Part shown: piece after piece, positions 26,163-33,575 of the stretch
How the letters are laid out: every line of letters starts with the position of its first letter
How positions within the stretch are numbered: position 1 is the stretch's first letter
Assembly (NCBI GenBank): GCA_016717165.1
Contig: JADKGA010000001.1
Location: 124,001-188,000, forward strand
Source: Candidatus Lutibacillus vidarii
GTDB taxonomy: Bacteria; Actinomycetota; Actinomycetes; Actinomycetales; Dermatophilaceae
Direction: 5' to 3'
DNA length: 64,000 nucleotides
Notes under the pieces: generated by a model
Databases searched by the model: none
The model's input: only the letters and a program-made list of their open reading frames with translations
Told to the model about the DNA's origin: nothing
Made by a program: the position numbers and the translations under genes

Positions 26163-26690
26163 TCAGTACTGGTAGGTGCCGTGGATGATGGCGCGCCCGA
26201 GGGTCTTGAAGGCGAGGTTGAAGGACACCACGGCCGCCGACGCGGAGGCGTCCACCCCGAGCGACTCGGGGCCGACCGCGTGGACGACGAAGTAGTACCG
26301 GTGCACCTGGTCGCCCTGCGGCGGGGCCGCACCCATGAAGGCGTGCTGGTTCCCGTCGTTGCGGCACATGAAGGCCTTGCCCGGCAGGCTCGCGCCGTCC
26401 GCGCCGGCGTCCGCGTCGAGCGAGGTGACCGAGGCGGGCAGGTCGACGAGGACCCAGTGCCAGAAGCCCGAGGGCGTCGGGGCGTCCGGGTCGAAGCAGG
26501 TGACGACATAGCTCTGGGTGCCCTCCGGCGCCCCGGACCAGGACAGCTGCGGCGAGATATTGCCCAGGGCCGCGACCTGGTCGTCCTTGAGGGGGGCGCC
26601 ATCGGTGACATCGTCGCTGGTCACCGTGAAGGATGGGACGGCCGGGAGGAGGCCGTAGGGATCTGGTGTGACGGGCCGCTCGAGGCTCAT
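26163..26690 (-). CDS. YbhB/YbcL-type phosphatidylethanolamine-binding-like protein
   Basis: A 175-residue PEBP-family protein. The anion-binding core is visible: PQLSWSGAPEGTQSYVVTCFDPDAPTPSGFWHWVLVDLP (DPDAP and HW) and later GPPxxDQ-like APPQGDQVHRYYFVVHAV. Bacterial members are cytoplasmic or periplasmic proteins of uncertain role. The start at 26690 is chosen because GGGAGC lies 6 nt upstream; the frame could extend to 26726 without support. Confidence 0.88.
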   Translation of the reverse strand: MSLERPVTPDPYGLLPAVPSFTVTSDDVTDGAPLKDDQVAALGNISPQLSWSGAPEGTQSYVVTCFDPDAPTPSGFWHWVLVDLPASVTSLDADAGADGASLPGKAFMCRNDGNQHAFMGAAPPQGDQVHRYYFVVHAVGPESLGVDASASAAVVSFNLAFKTLGRAIIHGTYQY

Positions 26691-26759
26691 GTGGTGCTCC
26701 CTCGCAGGTGGGTGTGCCGACGTCACCAGGCTAGTCCGCAGCGCCCCCGGAGGGGCAGG

Positions 26760-26921
26760 TCAGCGGCCGAAGATGCGAGCGAACAGGCCCGTCTTGGGCT
26801 CGTCGGCGTGACCCTGGCAGCGCTTCGATTTCGGCACGCCCTGGAGGACCATCTCGACGTGCTGGCCGCAGCCGGCCCAGGTCGGTTTGCCACACTTGCG
26901 GCAGACGACGGCACGGCACAT
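26760..26921 (-). CDS. Small cysteine-rich protein, zinc-ribbon-like
   Basis: A 53-residue protein with Cys at positions 2, 7, 10, 18 and 35 and the motif CRKCGKPTWAGCGQHVEMVLQGVPKSKRC. Very similar short proteins occur across bacteria and are annotated as hypothetical; the CxxC-x7-C pattern suggests metal binding. The start at 26921 is fixed by GGAGG 5 nt upstream. A palindrome like the csoR operator lies 41-60 bp upstream, so it may be copper-responsive, which would make it metallothionein-like in regulation; this is inference. Confidence 0.75.
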   Translation of the reverse strand: MCRAVVCRKCGKPTWAGCGQHVEMVLQGVPKSKRCQGHADEPKTGLFARIFGR

Positions 26922-26961
26922 GGTTTCCTCCAGGGGTCTGACGATCCGGGTCGTCGTCGAG

Positions 26962-26979
26962 CATACCCCCATGGGTATC
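26962..26979. promoter_or_regulatory. CsoR-like operator upstream of the cysteine-rich protein gene
   Basis: CATACCCCCATGGGTATC: arms ATACCC and GGGTAT around CCAT. It matches the element upstream of csoR at 48861-48879 except for one C in the centre. Such ATACCCC...GGGGTAT elements are the known binding sites of CsoR/DUF156 repressors. Confidence 0.65.
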
Positions 26980-27287
26980 TTCTCGGTCACCTGACCGGTA
27001 CTGGCGTTGCGCGGTTGACGGGGGTGCGGGGTCGGGGCTGCTACGGCGTCATCCGCCCCACCGGCGTGTTACTCGCCGCCAGGGCAGGGCTCGCAGCCCC
27101 GATCCGCCTCGTCGTCAACGCCGCGTGGCGCGGACCTGCGGGCGGCCGGTAGGTGGACTGGTGCCGGGTGACCCGCCACCATGTCACTGCTGCTCTCATG
27201 TCACGCTCCTCTCGCGTCGTCGATGCCGGTCAAGAGGGTGCGCGGCTGCCGGTGATACCTGCGGGGCGGTATGCCGGGGGCGGGTCC

Positions 27288-27293
27288 TATGCT
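27288..27293 (+). promoter_or_regulatory. Leaderless-type -10 box of the APC permease gene
   Basis: TATGCT ends 6 nt before the GTG at 27300 and decides that start. Confidence 0.6.
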
Positions 27294-27299
27294 CCCTGT

Positions 27300-29252
27300 G
27301 TGACGCACGCCACCTCGCGGTCGAGCCGCTTCCGCACCTGGTTCTTCGACGCCGGCCAGACCGACCCGGGCGGCTTCTACGAGGACGAGCACGAGGTCGC
27401 GGCCCATCACCACACGCAGCCCTGGTGGCGGGTGATGTGCCTGACCGGTGTCGACTACTTCTCGACGCTCGGCTACCAGCCTGGGATCGCGGCCCTGGCC
27501 GCGGGTGCGCTCGCCCCGGTGGCCACCGTGGTCCTCGTCCTGGTCACCCTGCTCGGGGCGCTACCGATGTACCGACGCGTCGCCCAGGAGTCGCCGCATG
27601 GTGACGGCAGCCTTTCGATGCTCGAGCGGCTGCTGTCGTACTGGCCGAGCAAGCTGCTGGTCCTGTCCCTCATCGGGTTCGTCGCGACCGGCTTCATCAT
27701 CACCATCACGCTGTCGGCCGCCGATGCCAGCGCCCATCTCATCGAGAACCCCTTCCTCAAGCCGGTCCTCGAGGGGCGCCAGGTGCCGCTCACGCTGGTC
27801 CTCCTGGGCCTGCTTGCGGCGATCTTTCTCAAGGGCTTCAAGGAGGCCATCGGGATCGCCGTGGTCCTCGTCGTCGTCTACCTCGGGTTGTCCGCCGTCG
27901 TCATCGTCGACGGACTGCTCCATGTCGCGGCGCACGCCTCGCTGGTCCCGGACTGGGTCGATGCGATGACGAGTGCGCACTCGGCGCCCTTCGGGATCAT
28001 CGGTGCCGCGCTGCTTGTCTTCCCCGCCCTCGCGCTCGGTCTGTCCGGGTTCGAGACCGGCGTCGTCGTCATGCCGCTGGTCGCCGGTGACCCGACAGAC
28101 ACCCAGGAGGCTCCGACCGGGCGGATCCGCAACGCCCGCAAGCTCCTCACCACCGCGGCGCTCATCATGAGCGTGATGCTCATCGGCTCCTCGCTCGTGA
28201 CGACCCTGCTCATTCCCGCCGAGGCGTTCCAGCCCGGGGGCGAGGCCAACGGCCGGGCGTTGGCCTATCTCGCTCACGACCTGCTCGGGGAGATCTTCGG
28301 AACGGCATACGATATTTCGACCATCGGGATCCTCTGGTTCGCCGGAGCATCGGCGATGGCAGGGCTGCTGAATATCGTCCCGCGGTACCTTCCCCGGTAC
28401 GGTATGGCGCCCGACTGGGCCCGCTCGGCCCGCCCGCTCGTCGTCGTCCTCATCGCCATCGCGGCCCTGGTGACGCTCTTTTTCCGCGCGAGTGTCGACG
28501 CGCAGGCCGGCGCCTACGCCACCGGGGTCCTCGCGCTGATGACCTCGGCGGCGATCGCGGTCTTCCTCACCGAGCTGCGGCGGGGGCACCGGCGGGCGGC
28601 GACCAGCTTCGCCGTCATCAGCGCGATCTTCATCTATACCGCCGCAGTGACGATCGCCGAGCGGCCCGAGGGCCTGGTCATCGCGTTGGTCTTCGTCGCG
28701 ATGATCCTCGTCACCAGCGTGGTCTCCCGGATCTCCCGGAGCACCGAGCTCCGCGTCCAGCGGGTTGCCCTCGACGCGGCTGCGCAGCGGTTGCTCGACG
28801 CGGCATACCGTGGTCCGCAGCCATTGCGGTTCATCGCGAACCGGCTCGACGCCGGGGACGACTCCGAGTACGACGAGAAGTCCTATGACGTCCGGGTCGA
28901 CAACCACCTCACCGACGGCGAGGACGCGATCTTCCTCGAGGTTGTCGTCTCCGACGCCAGCGACTTCGCGTCCGCGGTCGAGGTCAGCGCGGCCGAGGTC
29001 GGCCGGCACCGGATCCTCCGCGCGGTCGGCACGTCGGTGCCGAATGTCCTCGCGGCCGTCTGCCTCCACGTGCGCAACCAGTGCGGGGTTCCGCCGCACG
29101 TGTACTTCGAGTGGAGCGAGAAGGCACCGGGGGTCAACGCCCTGCGCTTCCTCCTCGCGGGGGAGGGTGACATCCCGACGTTGACCCACGAGATCCTGCG
29201 GCGCGCGGTGGCCGATCCGGCCCGGCGGCCCGTCGTCCACGTCGGGGGCTGA
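27300..29252 (+). CDS. APC-superfamily permease
   Basis: A 650-residue transporter. About twelve membrane segments span residues 40-480, beginning PWWRVMCLTGVDYFSTLGYQPGIAALAAG, which is the first-helix motif region of APC amino-acid/potassium transporters. A cytoplasmic C-terminal domain of about 160 residues (from RVQRVALDAAAQRLLDAAYRGPQ) has a soluble alpha/beta pattern. Overall layout is like KimA-type transporters with a large C-terminal domain, but the substrate (amino acid or potassium) is not decidable here. The GTG at 27300 is fixed by a TATGCT box; the longer frame from 27153 adds non-family residues. Confidence 0.75.
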   Translation: MTHATSRSSRFRTWFFDAGQTDPGGFYEDEHEVAAHHHTQPWWRVMCLTGVDYFSTLGYQPGIAALAAGALAPVATVVLVLVTLLGALPMYRRVAQESPHGDGSLSMLERLLSYWPSKLLVLSLIGFVATGFIITITLSAADASAHLIENPFLKPVLEGRQVPLTLVLLGLLAAIFLKGFKEAIGIAVVLVVVYLGLSAVVIVDGLLHVAAHASLVPDWVDAMTSAHSAPFGIIGAALLVFPALALGLSGFETGVVVMPLVAGDPTDTQEAPTGRIRNARKLLTTAALIMSVMLIGSSLVTTLLIPAEAFQPGGEANGRALAYLAHDLLGEIFGTAYDISTIGILWFAGASAMAGLLNIVPRYLPRYGMAPDWARSARPLVVVLIAIAALVTLFFRASVDAQAGAYATGVLALMTSAAIAVFLTELRRGHRRAATSFAVISAIFIYTAAVTIAERPEGLVIALVFVAMILVTSVVSRISRSTELRVQRVALDAAAQRLLDAAYRGPQPLRFIANRLDAGDDSEYDEKSYDVRVDNHLTDGEDAIFLEVVVSDASDFASAVEVSAAEVGRHRILRAVGTSVPNVLAAVCLHVRNQCGVPPHVYFEWSEKAPGVNALRFLLAGEGDIPTLTHEILRRAVADPARRPVVHVGG

Positions 29253-29291
29253 CCGGGTCGCTCGCGGCGGGTGGTGGCCCGTCGGGCCGGG

Positions 29292-30023
29292 TCAGGTCAG
29301 GAGGTGACGGAGGTAGCGCTGCGGCGCGGCGAGGAACCTGCGGTAGTGATCCACGACGTCGAGGTCCGCCCAGCTGCTCTCGTGGAAGCCGTCGCCGTCG
29401 AGCTCGAGGATCGTCGCGCCCGGTAGGGCGGTGAGGATCGGCGAGTGGGTCGCGAGGACCACCTGGACGCCGGGGCGGGCCCGCATCTCGTCCAGCTGTG
29501 CGAGCAGGTGCAGCTGAGCGGCGAAGGACAGCCCGGCCTCCGGCTCGTCGAGGACGAAGAGGCCCTCCCCGTTGAACCGTCCGGTCTGCAGCATGGCGAC
29601 GAACGACTCGCCATGACTCAGCGTATGGAAATGCGGCTCGCCCGAGCGGGATGACCCGGGGTTCTGCTCGAGGTAGGTGAACAGTCCGTGGGTGGTCTCG
29701 GCTCGCAGGAAGTACCCCCCCCCGCGAGGCCCCCGCTCCCGATGCAGGGTCAGCGCAGTCCACAGCGCCGACTCGGTGGCCGAGGTGCTGTGCCGCGCCC
29801 CGGTCGAGCCGCCCTCGGGGGCCATACCGAAGGCCGTCGCGATCGCTTCGACGATGGTCGACTTCCCGGTGCCATTCTCACCGACGAGGATCGTCACCTT
29901 GGCGGGCTCGAGCCCGTCGCGGAGCAGCTGGGCGACCGGTGCAAGGGTGGTCGGCCACTCGCCCTCGACGATCTCGCCGAGCTCCTGGGAGAAGATGCGC
30001 CGGATGGGCAAGGGCCGGGTCAT
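29292..30023 (-). CDS. AAA/ABC-type ATPase (predicted ATP-binding protein)
   Basis: A 243-residue ATPase. Walker A is GENGTGKST (residues 48-56), the signature region reads LSHGESFVAML, Walker B is EGLFVLDEPEAGLSFAAQLHLLAQL, and the switch His is in VVLATHSPIL. This is the AAA_21/ATP-binding RecF-like group with stand-alone members of unknown role; some belong to defence modules, but no partner nuclease is next to it. An MTRP start with a GAAGGC site 7 nt upstream is used. Confidence 0.8.
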   Translation of the reverse strand: MTRPLPIRRIFSQELGEIVEGEWPTTLAPVAQLLRDGLEPAKVTILVGENGTGKSTIVEAIATAFGMAPEGGSTGARHSTSATESALWTALTLHRERGPRGGGYFLRAETTHGLFTYLEQNPGSSRSGEPHFHTLSHGESFVAMLQTGRFNGEGLFVLDEPEAGLSFAAQLHLLAQLDEMRARPGVQVVLATHSPILTALPGATILELDGDGFHESSWADLDVVDHYRRFLAAPQRYLRHLLT

Positions 30024-30180
30024 GGGCTTGGCCTTCGCGGGTGGGGTGTCGGTGCGGCCACGGTTTCACGGTACCGAGCGCGACCGACAGGCCCGTGACT
30101 GCGGGACCACAGGTTCGGCATACCTTCGCTGCTCACCGTGAGGGGAGCCAGTGTCCCTTCCCGTCGAAACGGAGCCAGCC

Positions 30181-30741
30181 ATGACCGACGACACGACCCC
30201 GCTGTTCCCCCCGCCCCCCGCCGCCGGCCCGACGCCCGGGGCGGCGGGTCCGGCCGAGCCTCCCGAGCCACCCGAGCCTCCCGAGCCGGTCGAGCCTTCC
30301 GAGGCGGCGAGCCGTCGCCCCCTCGGCACGTATGTCGCTGCCGGCGTCGTCGCAGCCGCCGCGGTCGGGGTGGGCTTCGCGGGGGTGCATCTGTCCGACA
30401 GCCTGCGCGGGTCTGACAATGGGACCGCCGTCCAGCCGGTCGTGGGATCGGATGGGTCGGGCGGTCAGGTGCCCGGCATCGAGGGGTCAGGGTCGGGGTC
30501 GGGTGGTTTGGGCTCGGACGGTGCGGTGTCCGGGCAGCAGGGTTCGGGTCAGGGCGGGTCGAACGAGCAGCAGGGCTTGGGTCAGCAGGGCTCTGGCGGG
30601 CATGTCGCAGGTCAACCAGGTTCTAGTCAGGAGGGCCGAGTCCCCGGACACGGCGGTCCCGCGGGTCTGGCCCCCGGCGGCTCGGGCGGTCTTACGCCAG
30701 GTGGCTCGGGCGGCCCGGTCGCCCAGTCCGGAGGCAGCTGA
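30181..30741 (+). CDS. Single-pass membrane protein with Gly/Ser/Gln-rich tail
   Basis: A 186-residue protein of no recognised family. Residues 1-45 are Pro/Glu-rich (PPEPPEPPEP), one membrane segment lies at about 50-72 (LGTYVAAGVVAAAAVGVGFAGV), and the rest is a low-complexity Gly/Ser/Gln/Pro tail. Start at 30181 has CGGAG 7 nt upstream; a GTG at 30151 (AGGGGAG upstream) is possible. The 3' end, including the stop codon, has been duplicated in tandem. The unusual composition invites length variation. Confidence 0.6.
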   Translation: MTDDTTPLFPPPPAAGPTPGAAGPAEPPEPPEPPEPVEPSEAASRRPLGTYVAAGVVAAAAVGVGFAGVHLSDSLRGSDNGTAVQPVVGSDGSGGQVPGIEGSGSGSGGLGSDGAVSGQQGSGQGGSNEQQGLGQQGSGGHVAGQPGSSQEGRVPGHGGPAGLAPGGSGGLTPGGSGGPVAQSGGS

Positions 30742-30800
30742 CCCGCGCGGGTGGCTCCGGCGGCCCGGTCGCCCAGTCCGGAGGCAGCTGACCCGCCGTC
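30701..30800 (+). repeat. 50-bp tandem duplication covering a gene end
   Basis: Positions 30701-30750 and 30751-30800 are about 90% identical; the shared core CGGCCCGGTCGCCCAGTC starts at 30711 and 30761. The first unit encodes the last residues and stop of the Gly/Ser-rich protein; the second follows outside the frame, so a single substitution of the stop would extend the protein. Confidence 0.88.
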
Positions 30801-30817
30801 CGCTCCCCGTCTCGGCA

Positions 30818-30888
30818 CACCAAGGGTGGGAAAGGCACGGTATGACGCCGAGTCTGGCCGCCATACCGTGCTTCTCCCACCTTTGGTT
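30818..30888. repeat. Palindromic intergenic repeat, family A copy 2
   Basis: CACCAAGGGTGGGAAA-GGCACGGTATG ... CATACCGTGC-TTCTCCCACCTTTGGT. The inner GCACGGTATG / CATACCGTGC arms are perfectly paired here; the outer arm has two mismatches. It lies between two convergent genes. Confidence 0.88.
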
Positions 30889-30947
30889 TGTCGTGCGGGG
30901 GCGGTTGCGAACGAGACTCGGGTGAGCCCGAGCCCCTGCGCGAGGAG

Positions 30948-31889
30948 CTACGGGATGAGCAGGGCGGTCAGGCGGCGGCGCAGCTCGGTGCGCAGCTCGG
31001 GGTCGGCCAGGGTGGCGGCGCTGAGCTCGACACACGTCCAGCCGCTGGCCTCCAGGCGCAACCGGCGGGCCCGCTCGTAGTCCCACCTGGAGCGGTCTGT
31101 TCGGTGCTGGTCGCCGTCGTACTCGGCGACGACCCGGGCGGACCGCCACAGGAAGTCCGGTCGGGCTACCCAGTCGCCATATCGGTCGTAGATATTGATA
31201 TTGAGTTCCGGCTCCGGCAGCCCCCAGCCGAGGAAGACCAGCCGGGCGCGACTCTCCATCGGTGAGCCCCACCCAGCGCGGACCAGCCGCATCACCTCCT
31301 GCAGCTGTCGGCAGCCAGGGACCCCGTTGCGGCGGGAGTCGATGTGCTGCTGTGCCAGGTCGCGCAGTCGCGCCGGGCTCGTCGGCCGGCCCACCCGGCC
31401 AGCGCACAGGGCGTCACCGATGATGACTTGGGCGTTCGTCGACACCACTGTCGTGAGGTCGAGCCAGGTGTCGATCCGGCCGACGACGCGGAGTCCGGTG
31501 ACCTCGGTCACGGCTCTCCGTTCGAGGCCGCGATGGTGCCGACACCCGGCGCGCTCGACCCGTGGGCGCTGGCTCGCTCGCATGACATCGATCGGTGACC
31601 ACTCGTCGGCGTCCCGAGCCGCTGCGGGCTGTCGCGGCAGCGCGGGCATCCCCCAGAGTCGGGCCGCGGTTACGTGCGAGAACGCGCAGTCCGCCGGGAG
31701 GGCGAGAGCGATCGCGCGCATGGTGGCCTGGAAGGAGTCCAGGGTGTCGGTGGATCGCACGCCATGGATCCGCCGGTCCAGGTCCGACCCGCGCAGCCGA
31801 CCTCGCCCGACACCAAGCTCGCGGGCGTCCGCCACGTCGAACGCTTCGTGGCGCAACCGCTCGGGGAGCGGGGTCGGAGTCCTGCTCAT
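30948..31889 (-). CDS. AbiEi-like N-terminal domain with DUF559/Vsr-like nuclease domain
   Basis: A 313-residue protein. The N-terminal part (residues 15-100: DARELGVGRGRLRGSDLDRRIHGVRST) resembles type IV antitoxin AbiEi/winged-helix-like domains. The C-terminal 110 residues show the DUF559 pattern ARPDFLWRSARVVAEYDGDQH....RRLRLEASGWTCVEL, where Asp, Glu and Asp fit a PD-(D/E)XK nuclease core. Such proteins are widespread in Actinobacteria with unknown role. Two family-A palindromes flank it in the same orientation. No toxin partner gene adjoins it, so I do not call a toxin-antitoxin system. Start at 31889 is the ATG before SRTPTPL; a frame start at 31934 is less likely. Confidence 0.7.
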   Translation of the reverse strand: MSRTPTPLPERLRHEAFDVADARELGVGRGRLRGSDLDRRIHGVRSTDTLDSFQATMRAIALALPADCAFSHVTAARLWGMPALPRQPAAARDADEWSPIDVMRASQRPRVERAGCRHHRGLERRAVTEVTGLRVVGRIDTWLDLTTVVSTNAQVIIGDALCAGRVGRPTSPARLRDLAQQHIDSRRNGVPGCRQLQEVMRLVRAGWGSPMESRARLVFLGWGLPEPELNINIYDRYGDWVARPDFLWRSARVVAEYDGDQHRTDRSRWDYERARRLRLEASGWTCVELSAATLADPELRTELRRRLTALLIP

Positions 31890-31926
31890 CGCGCCATCGT
31901 CGCCCAGCCGACGGCCGCTCTGACCG

Positions 31927-31955
31927 TTATCCACAGACGGGGTGGGTTATCCACA
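31927..31955 (+). promoter_or_regulatory. Two tandem TTATCCACA boxes
   Basis: TTATCCACA at 31927-31935 and again at 31947-31955, both on the plus strand, 20 bp apart. This 9-mer equals the strong DnaA box. They are 34 bp from the family-A palindrome at 31989. Confidence 0.55.
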
Positions 31956-31988
31956 GGCCGGGTGCTGGGCGCGGTGCCGTCGTCGCGT

Positions 31989-32059
31989 CACCAAGGGTGG
32001 GAAAAGCACGGTATGCCGCGCGGATCCGGGCTGATTCGGTGCTTCTCCCACCCTTGGTT
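31989..32059. repeat. Palindromic intergenic repeat, family A copy 3
   Basis: CACCAAGGGTGGGAAA-AGCACGGTATG ... with right arm TTCTCCCACCCTTGGT. Inner arms GCACGGTATG / GATTCGGTGC are partly decayed. Same orientation as copy 2, 1.17 kb away. Confidence 0.88.
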
Positions 32060-32130
32060 GAGAGGGACGGCACAGGGTTGTCTCGGCGGTGTCGAGGCCC
32101 CGGTGTCAGGGCCCGAGGTGTCGGGACCTC

Positions 32131-32228
32131 GGCGTCAGCGCGCGAGGTGTCAGGGCGCGACGCGTCGGGGCCGCGGTCTTAGGGCCCTACGCGCCGGGGC
32201 CGCGGCGTCAGCGCGCGAGGTGTCAGGG
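32131..32228 (+). repeat. Degenerate GC-rich repeats
   Basis: GGCGTCAGCGCGCGAGGTGT begins at 32131 and again at 32204 (73 bp apart), within a spacer full of GGTGTC/GGCGTC-like words. The second copy overlaps the last codons of the GNAT gene, so the repeat has extended into its 3' end. Confidence 0.7.
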
Positions 32229-33074
32229 GGCGGGTGTCGGGGCGTCCCCGGGTGGGGCCTTTTCCAGCTGGTCAACCGGCTCAGCGTCGACGAAGCCCAC
32301 CTGTCGGTAGAGCGCGATCGCCATACCTGTGGGTTCTGCGACGATGACGAGCTGACGTGCGCCGAGCTCGGCCAGCCCCCATCTTCCCACGCGATACGCG
32401 AGGGTCCCAGCGAGGCCGAGCCGTCGGGCGTCCGGATGGGTGTCGACATTTTGGTACCGCGCTACGCCTGACCCGTCGGTGAACAGCCCCATCGTCGAGA
32501 GCAGCCGGCCACCGATGAAGGCGCCCCACCACTGGCCGTGCCCATCGGCGACCATTCGCCGGATACCGCGCACCGACGCCTCGACGAAGACGCGGTACGC
32601 CGCCGGTTCGTGGTCGTCATCGTTCGCGCAGCGCAGCTCGACCAGCTGTGCCCAGTCCGCCTCGCTGGCCAGCGGCCGGTATGTCGCCTCAGTGTTGACG
32701 TGTAGGGGCTCGCGGACCGACTCGGCGACGAGGACCGAGTCCGACCAGGACGTGAAACCGGCCGACGTCCAAGGAGCCTGCCAGGCGGTGGCGGTGCCGA
32801 GGACCGAAGTGGCCGGCCCACCCGCGGGCTCGGGTACCGAGTCGAGCGCGAACGTGCGGTGGGCGGCCGTCGGCAGTTCCGCGGCGAATGTGTCGAGCCA
32901 GCCCGACACCTCCTCGGGCTGCGGCGGCCGGGGGAGGGCGAGGAAGTTGCCCCACCAGAACGTCGGGTTGTCCGGGCTGCGCGCAACGACATACTCACCG
33001 CGGTCCTCGACCTGACCACCGGCCAAGGTGACGATCATGAGGTTCGTCCGCAGTCCGAGCGAGGTGACGTCCAC
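32223..33074 (-). CDS. GNAT family N-acetyltransferase
   Basis: A 283-residue protein of the two-domain GNAT type. The C-terminal half carries the acetyl-CoA-binding region VDTHPDARRLGLAGTLAYRVGRWGLAEL (an R/QxxGxA-like RRLGLA) and the closing MAIALYRQVGFVDA. The N-terminal half is a degenerate GNAT fold. Acceptor unknown. The GTG at 33074 is chosen because TAGCAT ends 7 nt upstream; the frame could open at 33167 without signal. It is divergent from the thioesterase gene. Confidence 0.8.
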   Translation of the reverse strand: MDVTSLGLRTNLMIVTLAGGQVEDRGEYVVARSPDNPTFWWGNFLALPRPPQPEEVSGWLDTFAAELPTAAHRTFALDSVPEPAGGPATSVLGTATAWQAPWTSAGFTSWSDSVLVAESVREPLHVNTEATYRPLASEADWAQLVELRCANDDDHEPAAYRVFVEASVRGIRRMVADGHGQWWGAFIGGRLLSTMGLFTDGSGVARYQNVDTHPDARRLGLAGTLAYRVGRWGLAELGARQLVIVAEPTGMAIALYRQVGFVDAEPVDQLEKAPPGDAPTPAP

Positions 33075-33081
33075 GTCGGGG

Positions 33082-33087
33082 ATGCTA
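33082..33087 (-). promoter_or_regulatory. Leaderless-type -10 box of the GNAT gene
   Basis: TAGCAT on the minus strand ends 7 nt before the GTG at 33074. Confidence 0.5.
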
Positions 33088-33144
33088 CGCGGCGAGCCGG
33101 GGTCGCTAGCCTGGCCTCGGCGCCACGGCCGACCAGGAGGAGCG

Positions 33145-33537
33145 ATGGAGCAGCGGGTCTCGTTCAAGGTGTACTACGAGGACACCGACTCGCTCGGCGT
33201 CGTGTACTACGCGAACTACTTCAAGTTCATGGAGCGCGGGCGGACCGAGTTCGTCGGTGCCCACGGGCGGTCGGTCGCGCAGTGGAACGCCGAGGGTGTG
33301 CTCGTCGTCGTCCACTCGGTCCAGGCGCAGTTCAAGAAGCCGGCGGTGCTCGGGGACATCATCGATGTCGTCTCGTCGTTCTCGGTCGTCTCCGCCTATC
33401 GGGGCCGGTTCACCCAGCGGCTGACCCGCGCGGCGACCGGCGAGCTGTGTGTGGACGCGACGGTCGACATCGTCTGCCTGGACACCAACCAGAACCTCAT
33501 CGAGCTGCCGGCCGGCCTGCGCGAGCTCGCTTCCTGA
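33145..33537 (+). CDS. YbgC/4HBT acyl-CoA thioesterase
   Basis: A 130-residue hot-dog thioesterase. The YbgC active-site motif is complete: VYYEDTDSLGVVYYANYFKFMERGRTEFV, with the catalytic Asp in EDTD. It hydrolyses short or medium acyl-CoAs. The AGGAGG site 5 nt upstream of the ATG at 33145 fixes the start against the longer frame from 33028. There is no tol-pal cluster, as expected for an actinobacterium. Confidence 0.88.
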   Translation: MEQRVSFKVYYEDTDSLGVVYYANYFKFMERGRTEFVGAHGRSVAQWNAEGVLVVVHSVQAQFKKPAVLGDIIDVVSSFSVVSAYRGRFTQRLTRAATGELCVDATVDIVCLDTNQNLIELPAGLRELAS

Positions 33538-33575
33538 GGTGTCGTGGGCTGGCTTCGCTGTTCGCCGCCCCGGTC

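Larger units (their letters stand above)
26922..27299. other. 378-bp divergent intergenic region
   Basis: Between the cysteine-rich protein and the APC permease. It contains the CsoR-like palindrome at 26962-26979 and the -10 box of the permease at 27288. No gene is convincing; the open frames here lack ribosome sites and family features. No riboswitch fold was recognised by eye. Confidence 0.6.

Noticed and set aside
26922..27299. Possible riboswitch (such as a cyclic-di-AMP type) upstream of the APC permease
   Set aside because: I could not find the conserved motifs, and the TATGCT box immediately before the GTG implies a leaderless transcript with no room for a leader.
29292..30023. Stand-alone AAA ATPase as part of a defence island
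   Set aside because: Neighbours are a permease and a low-complexity membrane protein; no nuclease, reverse transcriptase or methylase partner is adjacent.
30948..31889. Type IV toxin-antitoxin or abortive-infection system
   Set aside because: Only the AbiEi-like N terminus is present, fused to DUF559; no AbiEii-like nucleotidyltransferase toxin is encoded beside it.
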